From contig JBBDQS010000051.1 of the NCBI GenBank assembly GCA_040905805.1, positions 1 to 41,642 of the forward strand: a stretch of 41,642 nt of DNA, in the 5' to 3' direction. Positions within the stretch are counted from its first letter, which is position 1. Every line of letters starts with the position of its first letter. The DNA comes from Egibacteraceae bacterium. GTDB lineage: Bacteria > Actinomycetota > Nitriliruptoria > Euzebyales > Egibacteraceae. Positions 24,720 to 37,473 of the stretch are shown here, one piece after another. The position numbers were made by a program, and so were the translations under genes. The notes under the pieces are model-generated. The model was given only the letters and a program-made list of their open reading frames with translations, searched no databases and was not told the DNA's origin.

Positions 24720-25514
24720 TCAGGGCGACGACACCCGCACGACGAAGGTCCGGCTCTCCCAGACGTCGGTGTCCCACGGCTTGGCGTAGTCGCAGCGCAC
24801 GGTCGCGGTGCCGGCGGCGCGGGCCAGCCCCGCCACCAGGTAGCGGGTCCCGTCGCCGTCCTGGTCCATCCGCTGTCCCCGCACCTCGACGGCGTCGCCC
24901 TCCACCGCGACGCGCCACAGGTGGTTTGGGCGGTACTGCGTGGGCAGATCGAGGTCGAACGCCTCGCCGGCCGCCACGTCGACGGTCTCCGGCGGGCGCT
25001 CACCGGGCCGCTCGTCGGCCGTGGGCGGCGCGACCGGGCGGGCGCCGCTGATCGGTGCCTCCGGCAGCGGCTCGTCACCCGTCGGGGGTGGATTGGGGCG
25101 CGCCCCGATCCACACCCACCCCTCGCGCTCCTCCACGGCGTAGGTGGGCAGGTAGCCGGGCTGGAGCCGGTCCAGCGCCTTCGGCGTCGCGTCACGCGTC
25201 GGCAGGACGTTGCGGCCCGTCCGGGGGTCGTAGACGAACTTGTGCTGCTCGCACCGGACCAGCCCGCCGAAGATGGTGGCCCGCCGCAACGAGGTCCCCT
25301 GATGCGGGCAGTAGGAGTCGAACGCGATGATCTCCCCGCTGGTCAGCCGGGTGAGCAGCACCGTGCGCCCGTCCACCTCGACCTCGCGGTACTCGGGGAC
25401 CGCGATCGTGCCCACCGTGGCCTGCTGACGGACCTGGCCGGCGTCGTGCTCGGTCGCCGTCGGCATCGGCAGCTCGTCGCTGGGCAGGGCGCGCTGCATG
25501 GGGACGTCGACCAT
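24720..25514 (-). CDS. Rieske [2Fe-2S] protein fused to a chagasin-like (I42) domain
   Basis: A 264-residue protein with no signal peptide. The Rieske domain (about 30-150) has both cluster-binding boxes: Cys69-Pro-His71 in SYCPHQGTSL and Cys88-x2-His91 in VRCEQHKFVYD. After a Pro-rich linker (about 155-190), the last 75 residues read GEAFDLDLPTQYRPNHLW ... GTATVRCDYAKPWD ... RTFVVRV. They follow the strand pattern and the conserved G-T-x-x-x-x-x-x-Y-x-x-P-W turn of inhibitor I42 (chagasin-type) domains. ATG 25514 with AGGAG 6-7 bases upstream is the start; the longer frame to 25601 is unsupported. Rieske proteins transfer electrons to oxygenases; what the second domain binds is unclear. Confidence 0.85.
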   Translation of the reverse strand: MVDVPMQRALPSDELPMPTATEHDAGQVRQQATVGTIAVPEYREVEVDGRTVLLTRLTSGEIIAFDSYCPHQGTSLRRATIFGGLVRCEQHKFVYDPRTGRNVLPTRDATPKALDRLQPGYLPTYAVEEREGWVWIGARPNPPPTGDEPLPEAPISGARPVAPPTADERPGERPPETVDVAAGEAFDLDLPTQYRPNHLWRVAVEGDAVEVRGQRMDQDGDGTRYLVAGLARAAGTATVRCDYAKPWDTDVWESRTFVVRVSSP

Positions 25515-25664
25515 CGCTGGCTCCTGTGAGACGGTGCGGGCGTCCAGGGTAGGGCCCCGATCGCGGAAACTGAGGATTTGGGCTCTCAGGGCTTTAGTCA
25601 TGCTCGCACGAGGCCGATGCTGCCGGTGTCACCACAAGACCCAAACGACAGCACAAGGACCATG

Positions 25665-28660
<2,996 letters not shown>

Positions 28661-28664
<4 letters not shown>

Positions 28665-31524
28665 CAGGGCCCGCCGATCCGTCCCTTCCGGCCACCACGC
28701 CGCCCTCGTCCCTGCGGTCGGCCCCGGTGCTCATCGTCGATGACACCGCGTCCAAGCGCATCGCCATGAAGGCTGCGTTGGCCCCGTTGGGTCATCGGGT
28801 CGTCGAGGCCGACGGTGGCGTCGCCGCGCTCCGCTGCGTGATGGCGGAGGACTTCGCCGTGATCCTGCTCGACGTCACCATGCCGGACATGGACGGCTTC
28901 GAGACGGCCAGGCTGATCCGGCAGCGGTGGCAGTCCGAGATGACCCCGATCATCTTCGTCACGGCTCTCAACGGTGACGAGATCGGGCAGGTGGATCACT
29001 ACGCGGGAGGTGCGGTCGACTTCCTCTTCGCTCCCGTCCCCCCGTCGGAGCTGCGCTCGAAGGTCTCGTTCTTCGCCCACGTCTTCCTCAATGCGCAACT
29101 TCTCGCTGCCAGAGCCAAAGTCGTGCAGGAGACCGCCGACCAGCTGAGATTCCTGACCGATGCGGCGCCGATCGGCATCTTCCAGACCGACAAGGACAAC
29201 CGCTACATCTACACCAACGCCCGCTGGAGTGAGATCACCGGCATATCGGAGAAGGATGCTGTCGGGCGTGACTGGGACTCGATCGTGGATGCGGGCTCAC
29301 GAGCGGAGCACGCGGTCGCCCTGGCCGACGGGGCGGCGCTGCGATACCGGTTCGAGATCGACCGGCCCGGCTCTGGGCCTCGGATCGTCTTTGCAACCAC
29401 ACGTTCGATCCCCGACGGCGACGGTGGACGAGCCGGCTGGGTCGGCACCCTCGCCGACATCACCGCCGAACGACAGGCACAAGCGACCCAACGATTCCAG
29501 GCGCAGCTGCTCGAGGCGGTCGGGGAAGCCGTGATCGCCACCGACCTCGACGGCAACGTGCGGTACTGGAACATGGCAGCCGAACGGATCTACGGCTGGC
29601 CGGCCAAGGAGGTGCTCGGGCGACCGATCTCGGAAGTCACCATCCCCACGGGCGACGCCGACCGGGGCAAGGAGATCATGACTGCGGTCGCCGCCGGACA
29701 GACGCTGTCGGGGCAGTTCAACGTCCGTCGGCGTGACGGCTCGACGTTCATGGCGCTGGTCACCAACTCGCCGATCCAGGACGAGGACTCCGGAGCGCTG
29801 AGCGGCATGATCGGCGTGTCAGCGGACATCACCGATCTGACCTCCGCCCAGGACCTGCTCGCCCGCCGTGCTGCCCAGCAGACCGCGGTCGCCGAACTCG
29901 GCCGCTACGCGTTGGCTGCCGACGACGTCGCCTCGGTCGCCAGAGCCGCCGAGACCACGATCACCGGGGTCCTCGGGGTCGGTGAGTGGCACGCCCGGGT
30001 GATCTGGTCCGACGAGCAGGACACCGCACCGACCGGTGGCCCAACCGACGGGGCCATCCGTGCCGAGGTCGGCGAAGCCGCGACGATAGCCGTCTGGAAC
30101 GAGCACCAGACGGCGCTCCCTCGCACGAGCACGAGTTCGTCAACGATGTGGCCAACCATCTCGACTTCATGCTCCAACGCGCCAGAGCAAACGCGCAGTT
30201 CGAGCACCTGGCGACACACGACCCGCTCACCGAGCTGCCGAACCGCACGTTGTTCCTCGATCGCCTCCACCAGGTGAGGCTGTCCGCCCGACGTTCCGGT
30301 CAGCCGTACGCGGTGCTGTTCCTCGATCTCGACCGGTTCAAGTTCGTCAACGACGGCCTCGGACACGACGTCGGCGACGAACTGCTCATCGCGGTGGTCG
30401 GCCGTCTGCGCGGCGTCATGCGCCCGTCCGACACCCTGGCGCGCTTCGGTGGCGACGAGTTCGCGATCCTCAGCCCGGACATCGACGGTGCACTGACGGC
30501 GTTGGCGATCGGAGAACGGATCCAGGGCGCCCTGGATGCGCCCGTACCGCTGCAGTCGGTGGAGCTGATGGCCACAGCGAGCATCGGGATCGCGGTAGGC
30601 GATTCCGAGACTGATGGCACCGCCCTCCTGCGTGACGCGGATGCCGCGATGTACCGGGCCAAGGACAGCGGACGGAACCGTGTCGCGCTCTTCGACGAAG
30701 CCATGCAGCGGCAAGCCCAGGACCACCTCGACCGCACCGCCGATCTCCGTGGCGCCCTCGATGGCGACCAGATCGAGGCGTACTACCAACCGATCATCGA
30801 CCTGGCGACCGACCGGATAATCGGCGTGGAAGCCCTCGCACGGTGGTGGCATACCAGTGAGTTCGTCGCCCCCGATCAGTTCATCGCACTGGCCGAGGAC
30901 GTCGGCCTCATCGACCATCTCGGCAGACACATCCTGAAGAAGGCCTGCCTTGCTGGGCTCGCCTGGGCGGACCTGTCCACCACCCCGTTCGTGCTCTCGG
31001 TCAACGTGTCGCCGCGGCAGTTCGTATCCGGCGGCCTGACCAGCACGGTCCTCGCAGCCTTGGCCGACACGGGCCTCGACGCCGCATGTCTGCACCTGGA
31101 GATCACCGAATCGGGCCTCATGAGCGACCCCTCCGTCCAGGCCACCATCGACGAGCTCCGTGAGCACGGCGTCCAGTTCGCCATCGATGATTTCGGAACC
31201 GGCTACTCGTCACTGGCCAACCTGCGGCAGCTTCCTGTCGACATCCTCAAGATCGACCGCACGTTCGTCAGCGGGATCACGACCAACCCTCAGGATCGTG
31301 CGCTCGTCACCGCTGCCATCGACCTCGCCCGCAGCTTCGGCTTGACCACCGTCGCCGAAGGCGTCGAGACCCCCGAGCAGCTCGGTGAGCTCAAAGCGCT
31401 CGGCTGCGACCTCGCTCAGGGCTACCTGTGGAGTCCCGCGATCGAGGCAGACAAGTTCACCGAACTGCTGCAGGGCTGTGACGGGCGCCTCCCTGGGGCT
31501 GGGGCTGTGAAGCTATCGGCGTAG
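28661..31524 (+). pseudogene. REC-PAS-PAS-GGDEF-EAL cyclic di-GMP protein with one frameshift
   Basis: Two frames make up one protein. The first (28661 to about 30115) has a receiver domain (Asp71 in AVILLDVTMPDMDGF), PAS domains at about 160-285 and 290-410, and the start of a GAF-like region. The second, from about 30112 to 31524, continues HEHEFVNDVANHLDFML, then a GGDEF domain (RFGGDEFAIL, intact) and an EAL domain (VEALARW, LEITESGL, IDDFGTGYSSL, KIDRTFV, VAEGVET). One added base in CGGCGCTCCC (30111-30120) restores a 954-residue protein. If the shift is real, only the REC-PAS part is made, and the GGDEF-EAL part is lost unless restarted; a sequencing error is equally possible. The start overlaps the histidine kinase stop (ATGA), so this is probably that kinase's response regulator. 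Confidence 0.85.
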
Positions 31525-31572
31525 GTGACACGACGTGGGCTCATGTCGCCCGGCGGGGCGGGGGCCGGGCGC

Positions 31573-33121
31573 TCACGCGTGCCAGGCTGCCAGATCGGCG
31601 ATGGTCGTCAGGGCAAGGTCGACGACCGCGTCGGCCTCCAGACGAACGAGCAGCTCGACGAAGTTGCGCAGTGTGGTCCACTGCTGGGTCCAGTTGCCGC
31701 TGCGCCGCCAGCCATCGATGACGTCGGCGAAGAACGGCAGGGCGGCCGCCGGGTCGCCGTATCGCCCCTGCAGGCTCGTCCCGGTGAGCCGGGAGATGGT
31801 CTCCACGAAGGAGGCCCCGCACGCGGAGGCGAGGGCCCCGGCCTCGTCCAGGATCGCCTGGGCCTCCTCGGGCGCGGTCTCCGCGCGGCACTCGCCTTGC
31901 GCGTAGCGGGCGAACGCCCGTGCGGCGGGCCCGGCCCGGGCGGCGACATCGGCCGCGGCATCAGCCTGGCCGGCCCCCTCGGCGAGGCAGCCCGCGTAGG
32001 CCACCACGAGGGCGCCGCTGGCCAGGCCCAGCGCTTCGCCGTCTGGATCGCCGCCGAGGCGCGCCAGCCGTGCCTGCTCCCGAAAGGCTGCCTCCGCCTC
32101 GGCCAGCCGTCCCTGGAAGTTGGCCACGTCACCCAGCGCCTCGAACGGGACGGCCATGGCCGGGTCGTCGGGACCCGGGCTGAGGTCGACCCCACGGTCG
32201 GCGAGGCGCCGGGCCCGATCGAGGTCGCCGCGGCGCCAGGCCGCCGTCGCCGCGGCCGCGTACACCTGCGGTGCCGTGGGCTCGTCGTCCATCCCCTCGA
32301 GCTGGAGTGCGTCCTCGGCCCAGCCGAGCAGCTCCCCGCCGGGACGCCAGTAGTCGAAGCGGTACAGCGCGGCGACAAGGCGGCCGAGCAGTGCGGTGTC
32401 GGCCCTGCGGCGGGCGCGCCGACGGGCCCCGCGGAGGTCGTCGAGGGCGCCTTCCAGCCAGCGCCGGCCCGCATCGCTCAGCGGTGGCCCGCCGGCCTCT
32501 TCGGCGCGCTCGGTGAACAGTGCCGCATGGCGGTCCGCGACCATACCGAGCTCCCCCCGGTCGGCCAGCCGCTGGCGGGCGAACGCGCGCAGTGGCTGCA
32601 GCATCCGGTACCGCCCCTGCCCCCCAGTGCCAATCGAGCCGCGGCACGCTCCTCGACCGCGACGCGGCGCCGTTCGGTCAGCCGCAGCGCCTCCGACCGC
32701 GCAACGTCGTCGGCGAACTCCGCGTAGGCCGGTTCCCGCCACAGCCCGAGCGCGCGGTCGAGCAGGACCCGCACCGCTGCGGGTTCGCCTTGCGGCGCTG
32801 GGCCTCGTCCAGCAGCTGCTCGAAACACCGGGCGTCGACCTCGTGCGGCTCGACCTCCAGGGCGTAGCCGGGCGCGCGGGTGACGATCAGGGTGCCTGGA
32901 CCGAGCTGCTCGCGCAGCCGCGCCACGTACGTCTGGATCGCGTTGCGCGGGTCGGCCGGAGGCTGCGCGCCCCAGAGCGCCTCGGTGAGCGCATCGACCG
33001 GGACCACCTGTCCGACGTCGGCGAGCAGCGCGGCCAGCACGGCCCGCTGGCGACGACTGCCGATCGCCACCGGTGCATCACCCCGACGGACCTCGAGTGA
33101 CCCGAGCACCCGGAACTGCAC
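31573..33121 (-). pseudogene. SARP/AfsR-type BTAD regulator, NB-ARC domain deleted and frameshifted
   Basis: From GTG 33121 the first frame gives an OmpR-like DNA-binding domain (VQFRVLGSLEVRRGDAPVAI, RQRAVLAALL, YVARLREQLG) and the start of a BTAD domain (VDARCFEQLLDEAQRR). Near 32790 the frame changes and BTAD continues (LLDRALGLWREPAYAEF ... EERAAARLALGG). Near 32615 the frame changes again and jumps to RYRMLQPLRAFARQRLADRG, a segment that normally lies after the NB-ARC ATPase, followed by a TPR-like tail to 31573. The ATPase domain (P-loop, about 300 residues) is missing entirely. An intact member would be a pathway-specific or global activator of secondary metabolism; this copy should be dead. 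It is convergent with the GGDEF-EAL gene. Confidence 0.85.
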
Positions 33122-33278
33122 GGCAGCCGCGTCCTTCCTCCGCGTCCGGCCAGCGTACGCCGCGGGCGGCCGTGATGTACGCGAGCCGTGACCGCGCCGC
33201 AAGGTCGGGCGCGCACGGTGGTCCCGTCAGGTCCGCGGCAGCCACGCAGCTGCGACGAAACCATCGAAGGAGTGCATC

Positions 33279-34385
33279 ATGACGCCGACAACCACCACGC
33301 CAGCTTCCGTCCGCCCCGAACCGCTCGACGAGCAGCGGGCCGCGGCGTTCGAGGAGGAGATGGTCGCCCTGCTGAACCACGGGGCTTTGAGCCTCATGGT
33401 CTCCATCGGCCACCGCACCGGCTTGTTCGACACGATGGCCCGCTGCGGTGCGGCCACCGTCGAGACGCTCGCCGACGAGGCCGGCCTGGACCAGCGCTAC
33501 GTCGCCGAGTGGCTCGGCGCCATGGTCACCGGGCGGATCGTCGAGCACGACCCCGACACGCGCACCTACGCGCTGCCGGGCGAGCACGCGCGGCTGCTCA
33601 CCCGGGCAGGGGACGAGAACCTCGCCGTGTTCGCGCAGTACGTCCCGCTGCTCGGCGCGGTGGAGGACGCCATCGTCGAGCGGTTCCGCCACGGCGGCGG
33701 CGTGGACTACGCCGCCTACCCGCGCTTCCACGAGGTGATGGAGGAGGACAGCGCCCAGACCGTCCTGTCGGCGCTGCGCGAGCACATCCTGCCGCTCGTG
33801 CCGGGGTTGGTAGATCGGCTCGAGCGCGGCATCCGGGTCATCGACGTGGGGTGCGGCCGCGGGCGGGCCCTGGTGGAGATGGCCGGCTGGTTCCCCAACA
33901 GCACGTTCGTCGGCTACGAACTCTCCGATGAGGCTGTGGGCTACGCCAGGGACACCGCCGCCAGCCGCGGCCTGGACAACGTGGCGTTCCACGCCCACGA
34001 CGCCGCGCACCTGACCGCGGAGGAGCCGCCGGGCGCCGCCGGGCTCGTCACCACGTTCGACGCCGTGCACGACCAGGCCGACCCCGAGGCGGTGGTGGCG
34101 GGCATCCGCCGCATGCTCGCCGACGACGGCGTCTACCTCGCCCAGGACATCGACGCGACCAGCACGCACCACGGCGACATCGAGCACCCGATCGGCCCGC
34201 TCCTCTACACGATCTCGTGCCTGCACTGCATGACGGTGTCGCTCGCGCGCGGCGGCGTGGGACTGGGCGCGATGTGGGGCCGTCAGCGAGCCCGCGCGCT
34301 GTTCACCGCCGCGGGGTTCAGCGAGATCGAGGTGCACACGCTCGACCACGATCCCCAGAACGCCTACTACGTGTGCCGCCCGTGA
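33279..34385 (+). CDS. class I SAM-dependent methyltransferase with N-terminal winged helix
   Basis: A 368-residue protein. Residues about 20-115 form the winged-helix/dimerisation region (ALSLMVSIGHRTGLFDTMAR, then a helix-turn-helix around ETLADEAGLDQRYVAEWLGA). The catalytic domain runs from about 165 with motif I VIDVGCGRGRALVEMA, acidic VGYELSDEAV, and post-I GLVTTFDAVHDQADP. This layout matches the rRNA/small-molecule methyltransferase group typified by actinobacterial class I enzymes beside regulators. The ATG at 33279 follows GAAGGAG by six bases. It is divergent from the SARP remnant, which might once have controlled it, and overlaps the convergent GGDEF-EAL gene by 19 bases. Confidence 0.9.
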   Translation: MTPTTTTPASVRPEPLDEQRAAAFEEEMVALLNHGALSLMVSIGHRTGLFDTMARCGAATVETLADEAGLDQRYVAEWLGAMVTGRIVEHDPDTRTYALPGEHARLLTRAGDENLAVFAQYVPLLGAVEDAIVERFRHGGGVDYAAYPRFHEVMEEDSAQTVLSALREHILPLVPGLVDRLERGIRVIDVGCGRGRALVEMAGWFPNSTFVGYELSDEAVGYARDTAASRGLDNVAFHAHDAAHLTAEEPPGAAGLVTTFDAVHDQADPEAVVAGIRRMLADDGVYLAQDIDATSTHHGDIEHPIGPLLYTISCLHCMTVSLARGGVGLGAMWGRQRARALFTAAGFSEIEVHTLDHDPQNAYYVCRP

Positions 34386-36385
34386 ATGAACCCGGCGGCG
34401 GGCCGACCGGCGGCGGGGAGCAGATCGGCGACCTCGGCCGAGCGCATGGGACGGCCGAGCAGGTAGCCCTGCGCCATCTCCAACCCGAGATGGCGGATGG
34501 CCTGGAGCTGCTCGACGGTCTCCACGCCCTCGGCCACCACCTGCATCCCGAGGCCCTGGGTCAGGGCGGCCAACGCCGTGACGATGGCCTGCTCCGTGCC
34601 GCGCTGACCCAGCCCGGCGACGAAGGAGCGATCCACCTTGAGGATGTCCAGGGGCAGCGTGCGCAGATGGGTGAGGCTGGAGTAGCCGGTGCCGAAGTCG
34701 TCGAGAGCGATGCGCAACCCGAGCGATCGCAGCTCGCAGAGGGTGGCCACGAGCGCCTGGTCGCCCTCGATGACGGCCGTCTCGGTGAGCTCGAGCACGA
34801 GATCCTCGGGACGTGCACCGGCGGCACGCACGGCAGCGGTGACCTTGGCCGCGAAGTCCGGCTCGGCGAGCTGGCACACCGACAGGTTCATGGCGACCAG
34901 CAGATCGTGGTCGTCGGGCATCTGCGCGCGCCAGCGCGCCGCCTGAGCGCAGACCCGGGTCATGACCCAGTCACCGATCGGGCCGATGAGCCCGCGGGCC
35001 TCCGCAATGGGGATGAAGAGCGCCGGCGAGACGAGCCCGTCGACCGGGTGGTGCCACCGCAAGAGCCCTTCAGCGCCGATCACCCGGTCGCCCTCGCCTG
35101 GGGCTGCCAGAGCCACGATCGGCTGGTAGACGAGCGAGAGCTCGCCCCTGGTGATGGCGTGTCGCAGATCCTGATCGAACTGGTCACTGCGCACGGCCTG
35201 GCTCCGCAGCGCGCTCGTGTACGTCTCGATCTCACCGGGACCGCGCTGCTTGGCGCGGTACATCGCGGCGTCAGCGCGGCGCACCAGCTCCTCCGCATCG
35301 CATGCGCCGTCGCTGATGGCGACGCCGACGCTGGCCGTCACCCGGGCGGCGCCCTCACGCTGGGAGAACGGCTTGCTGAGGCTGTCGACGGCTCGCTGGG
35401 CGATGCCCACGGCGGCTTCGGTGGTGGTGGCCTCGCACACCATGACGAACTCGTCACCGGACTGGCGGGCGAGCGTGTCCTGTGGGCGACAGATCGCGCT
35501 CAGGCGAGCGGCGACCTCGACCAGCAGACGGTCACCGGCGTCGTGCCCCAGCGTATCGTTGATCTGCTTGAACCCGTCCAGATCGACGAACAGCACCGCG
35601 AAGGGGCCGTCGCCGCGACGCTGCCTGGCCAGGGCCACCCCCAGCCGGTCCAACAGCAGGACCCGGTTGGGCAGGCCCGTCAACGGGTCGTGCAGCGACC
35701 GGTGGCGCAGCTGCTCCTCCAGGTGCAGGCGTCGTCCCACGTTGGCGAGCACGTTGTTGACCGAGCTGACGAACTCCCGGTCGGCGTCGTCCGGGTCGCC
35801 GGCGCTCCTGAGCACCAAGGGGTGCCGATCGGAGCCCGACGCCTCCCCCACCGCAGCCTCGCCGGCCAAGGTGACCGTGCAGCGCTCGGGCAGGGTCCCA
35901 CGGACGACCTCTGCGGTGTCGTGGGCGAAGGCGGTGAGGTCGCGCTCGGCCAGTGCCCGCTCACTGATGCTGGCCAACGCCGACGCCCTGGCGGTCCGCC
36001 GCTTCAACGCCGCCGTGATCACCTGCTCGTCCGCGAGCTGGGCGCGGGCGATATCACGCTGCTTGGCAGAGCGTTCCGACGGCACGACGTGCAGCTCGAG
36101 CTTCAGGGCGGCTCCCACGATGAAGAGCCAGGCACCCACGGCCTGCGCCACATGGACGATCAGGTCGTGCCCCTCGACCGGGTACACCCGGCCGCCGATG
36201 CCCAGGGTGTGCGCGACGATGTGCAGGTGCGTCAACCCGCAGGCGAGGAAGAACATGATCGCTGCCCCGCGGACGATCAGCACCACGGCCGGCGGGGCGC
36301 TCGGCATCCGGATCCTGGGAGCGACCACCAGCGCGATGACGAAGTAGCCGGCGCCGACGCTGCCGGCCAGGGCGACCATGGCCAC
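34367..36385 (-). CDS. membrane-anchored GGDEF-EAL protein with ethylene-receptor-like sensor
   Basis: A 672-residue protein. Three hydrophobic helices (about 2-22, 33-62 and 76-98) form the N-terminal sensor. The second holds FFLACGLTHLH with Cys49 and His53 spaced as the copper-binding Cys65/His69 pair (LCGATH) of plant ethylene receptors. A coiled linker and GAF-like region (about 110-235) precede GGDEF (about 240-400), where the signature is SGDEF (RQSGDEFVMV), and EAL (about 410-660), where the signature is EGLLRW. The remaining EAL motifs LELTETAV, LDDFGTGYSSL, KVDRSFV and VAEGVET are intact, so phosphodiesterase activity is likelier than cyclase. The start is GTG 36385; an AAAGGA lies 23 bases upstream, so the true start may differ. 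The stop overlaps the methyltransferase gene. Confidence 0.87.
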   Translation of the reverse strand: MAMVALAGSVGAGYFVIALVVAPRIRMPSAPPAVVLIVRGAAIMFFLACGLTHLHIVAHTLGIGGRVYPVEGHDLIVHVAQAVGAWLFIVGAALKLELHVVPSERSAKQRDIARAQLADEQVITAALKRRTARASALASISERALAERDLTAFAHDTAEVVRGTLPERCTVTLAGEAAVGEASGSDRHPLVLRSAGDPDDADREFVSSVNNVLANVGRRLHLEEQLRHRSLHDPLTGLPNRVLLLDRLGVALARQRRGDGPFAVLFVDLDGFKQINDTLGHDAGDRLLVEVAARLSAICRPQDTLARQSGDEFVMVCEATTTEAAVGIAQRAVDSLSKPFSQREGAARVTASVGVAISDGACDAEELVRRADAAMYRAKQRGPGEIETYTSALRSQAVRSDQFDQDLRHAITRGELSLVYQPIVALAAPGEGDRVIGAEGLLRWHHPVDGLVSPALFIPIAEARGLIGPIGDWVMTRVCAQAARWRAQMPDDHDLLVAMNLSVCQLAEPDFAAKVTAAVRAAGARPEDLVLELTETAVIEGDQALVATLCELRSLGLRIALDDFGTGYSSLTHLRTLPLDILKVDRSFVAGLGQRGTEQAIVTALAALTQGLGMQVVAEGVETVEQLQAIRHLGLEMAQGYLLGRPMRSAEVADLLPAAGRPAAGFIHGRHT

Positions 36386-36505
36386 CGTTGCCGTGTCGAT
36401 GACCGCGTTCCTTTCCTCTGAGGGCCCCGCCTGCTCCTACAGGGTCGGTCGAACGGACCAAGGCCCCAATGACCCGATGGGATGATCTTTCACCCCCCCA
36501 TATGA

Positions 36506-37267
36506 CTAGCGCATGGCTTCGGATCGGTACGGCCCAGCCCGCGGAGGTGACGGGATCGGGCGGGGGCCTCCGAGGCGTTCCTGGCGGCGGATCACCACGA
36601 TTCCCCCGAGGATGCACGCCCCGCCGATCAGCTGGCGCGGACCGGGCAGCTCGGCGAGCAGCGCCCAGGCCACGAGCACGGCGAAGAGCACCTCGGTGAG
36701 ACCGACGAACGAGGCGGACCGGGTGCCGAGCCGCAGGATGCCGCCGATCCCACTCAGGTAGGCCGCCACCGTCGAGACCAGGGCGAGCCAGCCGGCGGGG
36801 ACCACCCAGCTCACCGGCGCGCCGGCCAGCACCGTGTCCGACGTGGCGAAGGCCAGCGGCACCAGCCCCACCGCCCCCGCGAGCGCGATGACCACGGCAC
36901 CCACGGCCGTGCCGCCGGCCGCCATGACCAGTGGCGGCAGGTCGACGTCTCGCTGCTCGGAGATGGCGAAGAACGCCCCCAGGCAGACCGCGGCGAGCAG
37001 TGCCCACGCCACCCCGACCGGATCGAGGGACGCCTGGCCGGTGAGCTCGAGTACGAACGCGAGCCCCACAAGGGTCAGCGCCGCGCCGAGGAGCGTGGGG
37101 ATCCCCGGCAGGGCACGCTGACGCAGGGACGTCCAGGCGAGCAGCAGCACCGGGGCGAGGTACTCGATCAGCAGGGCGACGCCGACATCCAGGGTGCGGA
37201 CCGCGTTGAAGAAGCCGAGCTGCACACCGGCCATGGCGACGACGCCGTAGAGGACCACGGTGCGCAC
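36506..37267 (-). CDS. EamA/DMT family transporter, 5'-truncated
   Basis: A readable frame of 253 residues with about eight hydrophobic helices, starting at GTG 37267 (VRTVVLYGVVAMAGVQLGFFN). Helix segments and motifs such as DVGVALLIEYLAPVLL and ASFVGLTEVLFAVLVAWALL mark the drug/metabolite transporter family. Intact members have about 290-310 residues and ten helices; the frame upstream of the GTG continues GRWHPRAAA, as in homologues, but then loses similarity at about base 37290, exactly where a fragment of another gene begins. The first one or two helices are therefore missing and transport is doubtful. A truncated product could still be made, but no ribosome-binding site supports 37267. 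Confidence 0.75.
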   Translation of the reverse strand: MRTVVLYGVVAMAGVQLGFFNAVRTLDVGVALLIEYLAPVLLLAWTSLRQRALPGIPTLLGAALTLVGLAFVLELTGQASLDPVGVAWALLAAVCLGAFFAISEQRDVDLPPLVMAAGGTAVGAVVIALAGAVGLVPLAFATSDTVLAGAPVSWVVPAGWLALVSTVAAYLSGIGGILRLGTRSASFVGLTEVLFAVLVAWALLAELPGPRQLIGGACILGGIVVIRRQERLGGPRPIPSPPRAGPYRSEAMR

Positions 37268-37281
37268 CGCGGCGGCGCGCG

Positions 37282-37449
37282 GATGCCAGCGCCCTGCCGC
37301 GGCTCACCAGGCACGACGGGTGGGACTGGCACCTGCACCTCACCACGCCGGACGCGCCCCTGGTCGACCGGTTGGGCACCGAGGCCGCCATGGGCATCGC
37401 GGACCTGGTGCGGGCACAGGATCTCGGACGCCTCAAGCGCTGCGCCGCC
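37282..37449 (+). pseudogene. fragment of a CGNR zinc-finger (ABATE domain) regulator
   Basis: On the plus strand the frame encodes about 55 residues: ADASALPRLTRHDGWDWHLH, then LTTPDAPLVDRLGTEAAMGI and ADLVRAQDLGRLKRCAA. This is the central part of CGNR zinc-finger proteins, ending just at the first Cys of the zinc finger, with both the N-terminal ABATE region and the C-terminal C-G-N-R segment lost. There is no start codon of its own. Genes of this family are often placed head-to-head with an EamA transporter gene, the arrangement preserved here in broken form. I recognise the family from memory of the WDWHLH/AAxGIxDLVRA pattern, so an alignment is desirable. Confidence 0.65.
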
Positions 37450-37473
37450 GGCGCCGGGCACCCCCTCCCCCGG

